Assembly (NCBI GenBank): GCA_964058845.1
Contig: CAXKVR010000813.1
Coordinates: forward strand, 1 to 22,292
Length of the DNA stretch: 22,292 nt
DNA from: Carex sylvatica
Taxonomy: Eukaryota > Streptophyta > Magnoliopsida > Poales > Cyperaceae
Reading direction: 5' to 3'
Shown here: piece after piece, positions 1 to 8,768 of the stretch
How positions within the stretch are numbered: the first letter of the stretch is position 1
Layout: each line of letters starts with the position of its first letter
Notes under the pieces: model-generated
What the model was told of the DNA's origin: nothing
Database searches by the model: none
Seen by the model: the letters and a program-made list of their open reading frames with translations, nothing else
Position numbers and translations under genes: made by a program

Positions 1-204
1 TAGAGCTTCCTCTTTCCAAGAAAATTCAAATTCAGACTCTGGAAATGATGTTGTTGAACGTATTTGATATAAAACTTCTTTCAGAGAGTTGCTTTTGGCC
101 AAGAATTTCAAAAATTCTGAATCTTCTATACTGCAACATTGTTTATTAAAGGGATAAGTTGGCACCACAAACTTACGTTTATTTGGCAAATCAAGAGTCC
201 ACCA
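1..204 (-). CDS. Partial coding exon of an unrecognised gene (runs off the window edge)
   Basis: On the minus strand a reading frame stays open for 68 codons, from an acceptor-like site (TTTGACAG, 205-212) to base 1. It starts WWTLDLPNKRK and ends with FSWKEEAL. A TGA lies in frame just upstream of the acceptor, so the stretch must be entered by splicing if it is translated. The composition (aromatic, acidic and lysine-rich, few low-complexity runs) looks like a real protein and contrasts with the AT-rich surroundings. It lies downstream of LSD1 on the same strand, only about 250 bp past the LSD1 stop. It could be an internal exon of the next gene or an alternative 3' exon of a read-through transcript. 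I do not recognise the family and assign no function. Confidence 0.35.
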
Positions 205-458
205 CTGTCAAATTTCAAAATAGTATGTACATATTTTAATCAATGATAGGTACATCATTCTATAGTTTGCATTCAATAATGCCGAATCACCCTCAAACTG
301 CTCTCTCTTTTTTTATGTATATATTTATATTTCATTCTTACATAAGATGATTCTATCCTTCTAACAAGCACGCTTGATGAATACAACAATAATACAAGTA
401 ATTATTTTTTTTCACAGTAGGTAAAAAGTTCCTAAAAAATTAAGGAACAGATAATAGG

Positions 459-3430
459 TTACTTCTTCCCTGTTGTAACTCCAACCACAACATTGCTCAC
501 CTGAATAGCATAAAAGTCAATATTGTGATGTTTTATAAATAGCAGTCCAATATTATTTCATTGCAAATTCTTAGTGGAAACTTGGCTGATTCCAATTACC
601 ACGTGCTCCAAATTATGTGAAAATAAAAACATTTATCACATTACCAGGAAGACTTGGCTTTTTGAATATGGATTACTGTGTTTTAGAGAGCTATAAGTTC
701 AATGACCACAATTGACCAGGTTTGTGAAATCAATAAAGAGTTGAGCATAAGAAATTACCAGCTTGCCCTTTTCATCAACCGTCATAGGATTCTCAACTAC
801 AACAGTCACATTCTGTGGTTGAGATGGAGGCTGCATTGAACAAATATTAAAAAGACAAGATTATTAGTATATTCCGTTCATATCTCATACAATGCAAACA
901 TGATAATCCCCACATTTAGGGCATTGCGTGACAATTTCCAAAATTGCAATCATAAGCATGCTATTTGAGGTTCTTAAGGGATGTATATAAAGTTTTCACT
1001 AAAGAAGACAGAAATTTGCAGGAATGCTATTACAGTATCACGAGCACCTTAAAAAAAAAGTGCTTTTCATTATGTGATCATTTATGCTTGTTCTGGTGCT
1101 TCGAGATGTTAAAATAGGAAACAATCACTGAACTGATTCTTATAAAGGTAACTAAACTTCTTTTAAACATTCCTTATATTATCCAGTAGAAGCAACAAGA
1201 TGACTCCAACTATCATAACAGATCATTTAAGACAGGAATAAGAATTCGTTTAAAATTAGTACTCTGTCCATGCAGGTATTCCTATATGAAATATCTTTAT
1301 TAACAAATAAAACTACAGATTAACAGCTAACTAGCAATAGGACACCATTTGTTTATCTCTAAACATTTGTAGGAGGATTGATGCAAACATGGGAACAAAG
1401 GGGCTCATTTGCAATTAAGTACTAAAATCAGGTCTTCTTGCAATTTAAGGAAGCTTACAGCAGAAGTTGATGGCGGCGGCATCAATCGAGGTTCATTAAG
1501 TCCTGGTGCCATAGGAACTGGAGGTCTCATGGGACCAAGTGGCTACCAATTATAATATATGCAAATATCAGGATAAAAATATAACAAAAGTATATTCAGA
1601 TAATCAACTACTTCTACATTGGTATTTAGTTGGTTTTCGGTGCTGAAAGTCAGGTTTTTAAATTGATAGAACTAATGTATTGAAGCCATTGGATCAGCGT
1701 AGCAGGAGCTACTTGGTACCAAGATGACAATCAGCTTGCATTAGCAGTAAACAACCCCCCCACACACACAAAGTTCTATTGGGTGCTAAAGAGAATCTAA
1801 CTCTAAGCCACAGAAATACATATATCCTAAATTCAAGTTCACTGTTGTTTCAATATTAAATTAATCTTAAAGTCATGGTATAAGATATTGTTCAAATGAT
1901 TTTGTATTTTTCCCGACAATAAATTAATATGAACTGGATCCAACATTTGTTTTTATAGCTAATAGGTATTGTCAAAATAATAGATTAAATACGCACGGAC
2001 CCACAAAGATATTGCAACATACCCCAATATTTGTAATGTAATGGCACACTGCACACTTGACGGATGACGCACCATAGGGATACATAAGTGTAATACGGCA
2101 GTGGCTGCAGTTGATCTGTGCCGCTGCCATGTTGTTGTTCACTGCACTCATAAAACCAGCATTTTTTTAGAAGAGAACTAGCATAACATGTAGGAATTTT
2201 GTCAACTATACCAGATGTTTTGATGAGAGAGAGAGATAGAGAGAGAGACCTGGTCTAACACTATTGATGGTGTGACAACATGAGCATCTAACACTGGCAG
2301 CCCCCTGATTATACATTAACAACGTATGGCAACCACAACACATAATCCGTGCCATATCTATTCCTACATGAACATACAGGCGTCATATGAAAGCAGCATC
2401 CTTTAGTAATAGTGATATAATAAAAAGATACTTATCATGCCATTATATTCACCAAAACAGCAGCACCCCAGTATGATGCCAGCTTTGGGAAAATGATGGG
2501 AGTTGGTTTGCAATCGGTTATAGTTTGAACATAAAGTAAGGTTTCACAAGTTTTAGCAACTTAAAAAAAAAAAGCTATAAATAAATCAACCAGAATGAAA
2601 TAGATTAGGATTTATTGGGACAGAACAGAACTCCGGCATTACACGCAAGTATGGGCAGGATCATTTTACCAGATACTGAACAAGTACCAGTCAGTTAAGC
2701 TACCATAGCATACCACCTGTTCTCGAAACACTTCAGATGGTATACTAATCCATGGAAATAGTGAGCAGCAAAAATAAGGATTACAGCAACAAAGACATCT
2801 CAATTGCAGTACAGTTTCCGTTCTTAGCAGTCCAGTATACCGCAATATTTTGGGGAGACAATTTTGAGGACAGTTTGCTCGGTCAAGATTTGTGTACGAG
2901 AATTAAATTTTTGACTAGTAACTAACCCTACCAACCCCACCTCGCCCATACCCACCAAGCCAGTCTCAGAGATTATTGTTCATTATTAATATTCCTTTTT
3001 TTATTCTTGCACACAGGTTAAACCTCAAGAGAGAAGTAATCAGAATACTGAATAGTCATGTACAGAAAGGATAGAAAAGATAAGCAAATGAAAATAATCA
3101 CTAATCGTGCAGTCAAATCCTCAAACATGCTTTTGAAGAGAGTAATCTTTGCTCTCAAAATAGTGCCATCCATCAGTATTTTTTCTCTCAATGCTTATAC
3201 CTCGAGTTGGGGCCAAATAATTATGACCAACAGGGCAGGTACCGACTAAATTGCAACCGTTGGGCCAAAGAATGAATAAAAGCCAACTTTTACATAGAAA
3301 TGAAATTACCATGAGGTGGTACGGGAGTAATGGTATTGCATACTGCACAGCACACGCTGGTGGCTCCTCTTGCATATATCAAAAGGCTCCTACACCCATT
3401 GCACACTATTTGACTCCCGATCCCTGCCAT
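459..3430 (-). CDS. LSD1: LSD1-type zinc-finger protein (LESION SIMULATING DISEASE 1 orthologue), six coding exons
   Basis: Spliced minus-strand gene. Coding exons: 3430-3310, 2363-2250, 2141-2023, 1542-1459, 830-759, 500-459 (TAA). They sum to 552 nt, 183 residues, close to the roughly 184 of Arabidopsis LSD1. All introns are GT-AG and phases match throughout. Three zf-LSD1 fingers are intact: C10/C13/C28/C31, C49/C52/C67/C70 and C90/C93/C108/C111, with the family signature [12 protein letters not shown] in the third. A Pro-rich linker follows (119-155), then the conserved tail [15 protein letters not shown] and [13 protein letters not shown]. In plants LSD1 is a nucleocytoplasmic negative regulator of superoxide-triggered cell death and binds bZIP10 and other partners; here this rests on homology. 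The start chosen is the ATG at 3430, giving [10 protein letters not shown]. The second exon could instead begin at 2357 (two residues shorter, same frame). No frameshift or missing ligand is seen. Confidence 0.93.
1543..2022 (-). other. LSD1 intron 3, with a C-run/CA microsatellite
   Basis: Intron between the third-finger exon and the Pro-rich exon (donor GGG/GTATG, acceptor GGTAG/CCAC). It contains a short C-run joined to (CA)n at about 1755-1770. The other large LSD1 introns (831-1458 and 2364-3309) show only AT-rich sequence, with no nested gene seen. Confidence 0.7.
2225..2248. repeat. (GA)n microsatellite directly inside an LSD1 splice donor
   Basis: An interrupted GA/CT dinucleotide run. 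On the LSD1 strand the second exon ends ACCAG and the intron begins GTCTCTCTC, so the microsatellite starts at the third intron base and replaces the usual GTAAGT context. Confidence 0.85.
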
Positions 3431-3442
3431 GCAATTTTCCCC

Positions 3443-4335
3443 TCTGCAAAATGTGTATAGAAGAGCACAAATCCTTAATGACAACAACATTAACTTGAGA
3501 ATAAGCTACTACAAACAAGAATACCTACCTTTGGTGGCTCGAGCCATTGGCACAAATTTTGCAAAGGACCTCAGTTAATTTTAAAGGCCTTTTAACTTAT
3601 ATACACAGTTGGTTGGCCTCTAAAGCATGTTTACTTGACCTAAATTTACTTGAGACAGTTAAAATAAGGGCTAATTTATGCAAAAGAAAGGGTTCAAGTA
3701 TAGCTTTTTTGCACAATCAACCTTGTTTTGAGCTAAATTAACAGTTGAGAATAGCTGTAATAGTTTGCAGAAGCCACTAATCTACTGCACCACTATTTTG
3801 TGGTGAAACCAGTGCTGGTAATGCACAGGCAGCTGAATTTGGGGCCTTGTCAGAACCTTCAAACTGTACATAAATAGTTCTAGACCTATGCATTGATTTG
3901 TTACGATACAGAATTCATAGATATATAAACATTATATGGAAGGTTTCGAGCATAAAATCATCTCACAACATGTAATAGACAATTAAATTGGATAGAAGTT
4001 ATTGGATTAATAAAAAGATGATTTATAACTCATACACCAGATCAATGTACGATAAGAAATGAAAATAAACGCAACAGAGAGATCTAGCCTAAATTTCTCG
4101 GGACGACAGTAAAATATTCAGATCAACGGTAGAATAACAAGCGTTTGAGATTTAATAGAAAGAAACGGACCGGAATTGAAGGTGCGAATAATAAATCAAT
4201 GAATCCAATCACCGGTTACTAGATTGGTACTTCAGTAAAGAATACTGCTATCCAGTTCAGATCTTAAAAAAATAGCTCTTGATTAGCAACACAGAATAAA
4301 AATTTAGCTAGCAACTAAAATATGGTCGGATTACC
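3443..4335 (-). other. LSD1 5' leader and probable leader intron
   Basis: The coding exon appears to begin at 3443, after the acceptor CATTTTGCAG. Upstream, a donor-like GATTGAG/GTAATC lies at 4335/4334 at the end of a GC-richer stretch (about 4336-4420), consistent with a non-coding first exon. A second candidate is ATGGCTCGAGCC at about 3549-3529, followed by donor-like GTAGGT or GTATTC; with the second donor it reads in frame into the finger-1 exon and would add an N-terminal extension. Arabidopsis LSD1 is known to have alternative N termini. Inferred from splice motifs only. Confidence 0.4.
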
Positions 4336-4663
4336 TCAATCGGACAGTCCGGAAGGGAAAGACGATCCGAATTAAGTGTACAAAACTCCTCAAGAAGATT
4401 AGACCGGTTTTGTCAGTGTTTGCTTCGAGAATAATCTAGCAAGGCCGCGAACGAGAGAACTGGATTTTTTTTTTTTATTAAATTAATCTTTCCCCTTTCT
4501 TGATAAAAGAATTTCCCCTTCCCAGAAGCGCGTGACGAACGAGTAATTGAGATAAGAGGCATTTGATCGGAGAAATCAAAGGCAAGCTAAAAAGTGATTT
4601 TCTGTGCTCTTATTTCTGTTCTCATTGATATAGCAGGTCATTTATTGACGAATAACCCGGATA
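4336..4663 (-). promoter_or_regulatory. Presumed LSD1 promoter / 5' end region
   Basis: Non-coding sequence immediately upstream of the inferred first exon. It contains an A/T homopolymer (poly-T on the plus strand, about 4467-4478) and a CT-rich stretch (about 4488-4525). No TATA box or other element is clear enough to assign. Placement rests only on its position relative to LSD1. Confidence 0.3.
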
Positions 4664-4743
4664 GGGATTAGGGATTAGGGATTAGGGATTAGGGATTAGG
4701 GATTAGGGATTAGGGATTAGGGATTAGGCATCAGGGATTAGGG
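4664..4743. repeat. Telomere-like GGGATTA heptamer array (11 units)
   Basis: Nine perfect head-to-tail GGGATTA units (4664-4726), one variant GGCATCA (4727-4733), another perfect unit (4734-4740) and a trailing GGG. GGGATTA equals ATTAGGG when rotated, one base from the canonical plant telomere unit TTTAGGG. No true TTTAGGG unit is present and unique sequence lies on both sides, so this is internal, not a chromosome end. Confidence 0.95.
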
Positions 4744-5080
4744 AAACACGTAAAAGAACCAAGGTCCAAGGGCCGGAATCTGTACGTAAAGCTGCTACAT
4801 CGGAATAATATTTGGATGCTCGCGGAGCACCATCCCAAGAAACTGCTATTTATCTCCGATTTTAACAAACGGAATGTAAAAAGTACAGGAAATAAATCAG
4901 AAATGACTTGGCAATGCTTTCTTTACAGCTTTGTTATAGACAGTGGGTCACAAATAAAGTCCGGTTAGTTTGATAGATCAGATTTTATAATTTTGGAAGT
5001 CCGTCAACATTATTGTAATGCCAACAAATATTTTAATTCAGAGAAATTGCATGCTGCTAACGACTTTAACCTATTATAAT
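4744..5080. other. Intergenic, no feature recognised
   Basis: No reading frame with coding character, RNA gene or repeat family is recognised here. It separates the LSD1 promoter side and heptamer array from the repeat-rich block to the right. Confidence 0.5.
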
Positions 5081-5300
5081 TAGGGGTGTTCATTAGATCC
5101 AATTTAATCGATTTGAAACTAAACTGAGAGAGTTTAAATTAAACAGTTCAGTTTTTCTATCTAAATAGATTGATTTGATTCGGTTTATAAAATCTATTTA
5201 ATTATTCAGTTTGTTTCGGTTTAAAATTTTTTTAAATTGATTATACTAAATTGACCAAAAAATTTAAACTCGTTCTCCATCTAAACCGAGCATTTTAGAA
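5081..5300. repeat. Probable non-autonomous DNA transposon fragment (hAT-like end)
   Basis: Begins TTAGGGGTGTTCATTAGATCC and continues with repeated CGGTTT/AGTTTAAAT words. The TAGGGGTGT start with an alternating GGTTCGGTTT-type interior is a common form of plant hAT-type miniature elements. The opposite inverted end (ACACCCCTA) is not visible near 5300, so this looks truncated. Judged from general pattern only. Confidence 0.3.
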
Positions 5301-5465
5301 TAAAAGGCAGCTAACAGTCTCCCAACTCCAATTTCCAAAAATTTCCGAATATTTTCAAAAATTATGTAAACTAATGTAGCGAATTCGGTAAACTTCAATA
5401 CTAAATCCTGTAAACTAATTTAACGAATCCTGTCAACAGAAAACTTCTCATTTCTGTGTGGTCCC

Positions 5466-5520
5466 CAAAAACTTTCACTTTAACTACCACTTTAACCTCC
5501 ACTTTAACCTCCACTTTAAC
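5466..5520. repeat. CACTTTAACYWC short tandem repeat
   Basis: Four imperfect copies of a 12-bp unit (CACTTTAACTAC, CACTTTAACCTC and so on). On the minus strand it reads as a KVEVKV-type low-complexity peptide, which I take as a by-product of the repeat rather than a gene. Confidence 0.8.
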
Positions 5521-5629
5521 AACTTTAATTGCCTTGACTGTGACCACTTTTAGAACTTTGACTAGGACCACATCTAGAAGATCTCTAACATTTTTCAAAA
5601 CTAATAACTAACCAGGACAACTTTAAAAT

Positions 5630-6440
5630 TATGTAAATAGATATATATGTAAAAAAAAAATTTGAATTTTTTTTTCATAACTTTTTTTTTCAAATTTTTT
5701 TTACAAATCTCCTTCTAGATAATACTTTTAATTATTTTCAATTCTATAAATCTTATCACATAACTCTGTAAATAGTTTTGTTTAATCTTATAGACCAGTA
5801 AAAAAAAATTCAAATTTTAATTTTTTTCAAAATTTTATTTTACTTTTCAAATTTTATTTTTTTAAAATGTAAAAATAATTCAATTTTTTTTTTAAAAAAT
5901 TTTCAACATTTTTTTTCAAATCTCCTTCTAGATACTACTTTTACTTATTTTGAATTTTGTAAACTCTATAACATAATTCTGTAAATAGTTTTGTTTAATC
6001 CTGTAAATCGGTAAAAAAAATTTCAAATTTTATTTTTTAAAATTTGCATCTAAATGATACTTTCAATTGTTTTGAATTCTGTAAACATGATCACATAACT
6101 CTGTAGACAATTTCGTTAAATACTGTAAATCAATAAAAACAATTCAATTTTTTTTTAAATTCCATCTAGATGCTACTTCCAATTGTTTTGAATTCTATAA
6201 ACCTTATCACATAACTCTACAGACATTTTCGTTGAATACTGCAAACCAATAAAAAAAAAATTCAATTATATATTTTTTTGAATTCTATAAACCTTATCAC
6301 ATGACTCTGTAGATAGTTTCATTGAATACTATAAACCAGTTTCAATTTTTTTTTACAATTTTTTTATTTTACATCTAGATGCTACTTTCAATTATTTTGA
6401 ATTTTTTAAACCTTATTACATAACACTGTAAACTGTTTAC
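5630..6440. repeat. Degenerate tandem repeat, about 115-bp unit, six copies
   Basis: Each copy carries a landmark like CTTATCACATAACTCTGTA (near 5751, 5966, 6088, 6203, 6294 and 6413), usually preceded by a CCWTCTAGATRCTACTTTYAATT-like segment and A/T homopolymers. Spacing is about 115 bp for most copies, about 215 between the first two and about 91 where a segment is missing. Very AT-rich with no coding potential. The family is not recognised. Confidence 0.8.
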
Positions 6441-6655
6441 ATTAGTTCTGGCATCAACCATGATTAAGCATCTCCTTGTAATTTTCCCTGTTTCACCATA
6501 AAAAATGTATTACAAAGTGCCCACGTGAAAAACTGTATAGATTAAAAAATCTTATAGGTGTCCTACAAAATCTCATAAGTCATAAGTACTAGCTTTCGGA
6601 ACTCAGATCCGACAATTACAAGGGAGGTGGAAACCTGTAAGTGGAGATTATTGTA

Positions 6656-6746
6656 CTGTGTAATTGAAATTTGAGCAAATCTCCAACGTTCTTCAACCGA
6701 TCAACCAAGCTTTGCAACTGGGACAAGTTTGGACCTGAACTAAAGT
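6656..6746 (-). pseudogene. Possible MYB3R R2-repeat exon relic
   Basis: Follows an acceptor-like TATTTTCAG on the minus strand and ends at ACACAG. At nucleotide level it resembles the MYB3R segment coding for GPTKWS...IAK...GRIGKQCRERW, but only with several small gaps and an in-frame stop. It lies about 240 bp downstream, on the same strand, of the much clearer MYB3R relic at 6988-7091, which is the expected order. If it is one, it is badly decayed. Confidence 0.22.
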
Positions 6747-6987
6747 CTGAAAATAATATAAAGACATGTTTATAAAGTTCAAAAAATAAATCTGTTTTCA
6801 TATATATTTATTTGATCTGAACTAAAACTAAAATTTTAATCTATTTATTTGATTTGTCTTTTTGTTTAAAGAATGTTCTTCATAGCTCACACGTGTTCAT
6901 AATGGTCAATCATCTATAATATGAAATGAATAAAACCACATTCTTTGAGTAATTGACCCGAGGGAGCTCTTTAAATAAGAAACAAAC

Positions 6988-7091
6988 CTCACGATTCCAA
7001 GGGCCTTTAATAAGCTCAGAATTGTGAACCTTTTGCCAGCGACAAAGGCAATGCACCTCAGTTCTAACAGTGTTTGGAATACAGGGGAAAA
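6988..7091 (-). pseudogene. MYB3R (R1R2R3-MYB) exon fragment
   Basis: The minus-strand frame reads VRTEVHCLCRWQKV followed by HNSELIKGPWNRE, then a donor-like GAG/GTTTGT at 6988/6987. This matches the end of MYB repeat 1 and the start of repeat 2 in plant MYB3R proteins, whose usual sequence is close to RTEVQCLHRWQKVLNPELIKGPW with an exon boundary soon after. An acceptor-like TTTACCAG precedes it at 7092. MYB3R proteins are nuclear factors that bind mitosis-specific activator elements and control G2/M genes. Several conserved positions are changed (Q to H, H to C, LNP to HNS), no intact neighbouring exon is seen, and retrotransposon sequence begins about 260 bp upstream. I read it as a captured or decayed exon. 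The stretch 7092-7345 shows nothing else I can support. Confidence 0.55.
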
Positions 7092-7357
7092 CTGGTAAAG
7101 TGCTAAAAAATAGTAATTTTGTATTCTTAAGATATAAATTTCCAAAATAGCTAATAAAGAGATAGAAAATGCTATAAATGTAAAATTTGAGTCTAATTTA
7201 TTTGTTTTTGTGTCCTCTATTCATCTATTGTCTTGGTTTTCTCAGGTGGCCAGTCCAACTATCATTTATGTTCTGATTTTATTTGCTGGTCATTTAGGGT
7301 AGCTCTTGTACCAGTTGGGTACTCATTATACCATACTTGTGTCAACTACAGGTACAA

Positions 7358-7945
7358 TCACTCAATCTTGTTCATAGCTCTGTTGAGATTGAACTCCACT
7401 TTCTCATCCCCAATCCGCAGAGTCAGAGTTTCATTCTCCACATCAATGAGTGTTCGAGTTGTCTTTAGAAATGGCCGTCCCAGAATGATGGGGATTTCCT
7501 TGTCCTCCTCCATCTCCATCACCACGAAATCAACGGGTATAAAGAATTTGCCTACCAGAACCAGCACGTCCTCCACTATGCCAATTGGTAGCCTGAAAGA
7601 AGAATCAGCAAGTTGCAGAGTCGTGCGCGTGGGTCTGAGCTCGCCTACTCCCATGCGCTCAAAGATGGTGCGTGGCATGAGACTCACGCTGACCCCTAAA
7701 TCACATAGGGCTCGCTTGATGGTAGCGTTCCCGATTTTGCAAGGAATAGAGAATTTACCCGGGTTTTCTAGTTTCGATGGAAGCTCACTACTCAAGATTG
7801 TGCTGCACTGCTCTGTCAATTTCACCGTCTCTCGTTCCCCTAAGTTTCGCTTGTTTGAGAAAATATCTTTGATGAACTTAGAGTAGGTAGGTATTTGAGT
7901 CAGAACGTTGGTGAATGGAATGGTAATGTTCAGCTGCTTGAGCAC
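7358..7945 (-). pseudogene. Ty3-type retropepsin (aspartic protease) region of the outer element
   Basis: About 195 codons open. The retropepsin core reads IPCKIGNATIKRALCDLGVS followed by VSLMP, where Athila-type elements normally have CDLGASINLMP, so the catalytic aspartate of the D-L-G motif is retained. The flap/second half follows with PVDFVVMEME and IPIILGRPFL, the usual ILGRPFL strand. Upstream residues (LNITIPFTNVLTQIPTYSKF) match the conserved pre-protease segment of this lineage. In an active element this enzyme cleaves the Gag-Pol precursor inside the particle. Reverse transcriptase should follow but the frame stops (TGA) and homology is lost near 7350. There is no proper start; it is a fragment of a former polyprotein. 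A long plus-strand frame over the same bases is only its shadow. Confidence 0.85.
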
Positions 7946-7981
7946 TTGGATGAAACTGGCAAATTGTGCATTGAGTCTGGA

Positions 7982-8404
7982 CTAAGCTAGCCTCTGGGGA
8001 AAAGGTACAGGAGGTCGGTAGGGTGGTGGTTTCTCAACCCCCTTCATTCTCTGACTGTCTGCCTCCTTCTGCACGGCCCGTATGGAGTATGCACGGTCCG
8101 TGTTCTCGATGGTTTCGACTGATTGTATGGGCTTTGCACGGTCAGGGTGTTCAGGTGCTTTAAGAGATGAGCTCTGCACAGTCCGTATGGGATCTGTACG
8201 GTCCGTGTGATGGGCTGTTAAGTCAGTAGAGGCGGCATGACCCTGATAATGAGTCCCACTTTGCAGTGTGATGGCCTTGACCTCTCCCCTGGGGTTGACC
8301 TCTGGTTGACTAGGTAGTCTTCCAGGATGTGGTTGACTAGGGGTGGCTTGGTGACTCATCTGCTCCAACATCAATTTATTATGAGCAACTAGTTGAGCAT
8401 TCAT
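7982..8404 (-). pseudogene. Gag-protease linker of the outer element with DR..IR peptide repeats
   Basis: About 140 open codons between the zinc knuckle and the protease. The first part (MNAQLVAHNKLMLEQMSHQ) is typical of the coiled linker of Athila/Tat Gag, and VKAITLQSGTHY is the conserved ITLRSG-like motif before protease. The middle contains repeated TDR / IRTVQ / IRAVQ segments encoded by paired GCACGG-CCGTRT DNA words. It ends with PPYRPPVPFPQRLA, the usual Pro-rich lead into the protease, followed by a TAG. The frame upstream is interrupted by TAA just before 8404. Confidence 0.75.
8071..8208. repeat. Paired GC-rich words, two doublets in the Gag linker
   Basis: Plus-strand words GCACGGCCCGTAT (8071) and GCACGGTCCGTGT (8091) form one doublet; GCACAGTCCGTAT (8176) and GTACGGTCCGTGT (8196) form another. 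Starts are 20 bp apart in each. A single diverged word (GCACGGTCAGGGT) sits at 8136. Each word is nearly a palindrome around CGGNCCG. Confidence 0.9.
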
Positions 8405-8546
8405 CGTTTACATCTGTTGCATTTGCTCAAAAATTATCTGGTTCATCTTCCCTTGCTCATGCATGAAATCACTCACAGTGGGAGCGATATATGGCTTGGG
8501 AGGACCGAATTGAGATGCTTGGTTGTTTGAGATGGGAAATGAAGCA

Positions 8547-8753
8547 TTATGGGAAGTTCCGGTTGTTATTGTTGCTGCTCAAGGGGTTGTTGAATAGTGG
8601 TTTTGGAAAGTGGAATGATTTATTGTTGAGATAGTTTACTTGCTCGATTTTTTCATCCTTTTGTACTAGTGGGCAATACTTATAAGAGTGCCCCTTGTCT
8701 TCACACATGACACATGGTTGTGGTTGATGGTTGCTGACTGCATTCACACTCAT
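8547..8753 (-). pseudogene. Gag CCHC zinc-knuckle segment of the outer element
   Basis: Contains CVMCEDKGHSYKYC, a C-x2-C-x4-H-x4-C knuckle with all four ligands present, expected to bind RNA in nucleocapsid. An Asn-rich stretch (SSNNNNRNFP) follows and the frame ends at TAA. The next 140 bases continue in another frame with recognisable linker sequence, so a one-base shift lies near 8546. A TAG (from CAG, judging by context) separates it from the gag segment to its right. Confidence 0.75.
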
Positions 8754-8768
8754 CTTGTCAAAAGCCTT

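Noticed and set aside
4664..4743. Chromosome end or true interstitial telomere
   Set aside because: Units are GGGATTA, not TTTAGGG, and unique genic sequence continues on both sides.
5401..5598. Minus-strand Lys/Val-repeat peptide
   Set aside because: Produced by the CACTTTAAC short tandem repeat; no start context, splice sites or homologue recognised.
4664..6440. CRISPR-like array
   Set aside because: Repeats are contiguous or AT-rich with no regular unique spacers, no cas genes, and the DNA is plant nuclear.
7236..7260. MYB R1-repeat start (TGGACTG on the minus strand)
   Set aside because: Only a few bases match the expected GGWT-EED segment; too weak to add to the MYB3R relic.
7200..7350. 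Left LTR of the outer Ty3 element
   Set aside because: No similarity found to 19368-20690, and no polypurine tract; the left part of the element appears deleted.
7233..7886. Plus-strand open frame of 217 codons
   Set aside because: It lies antisense over the Ty3 protease, has no known domain and a biased Ser/Arg composition; it is a shadow.
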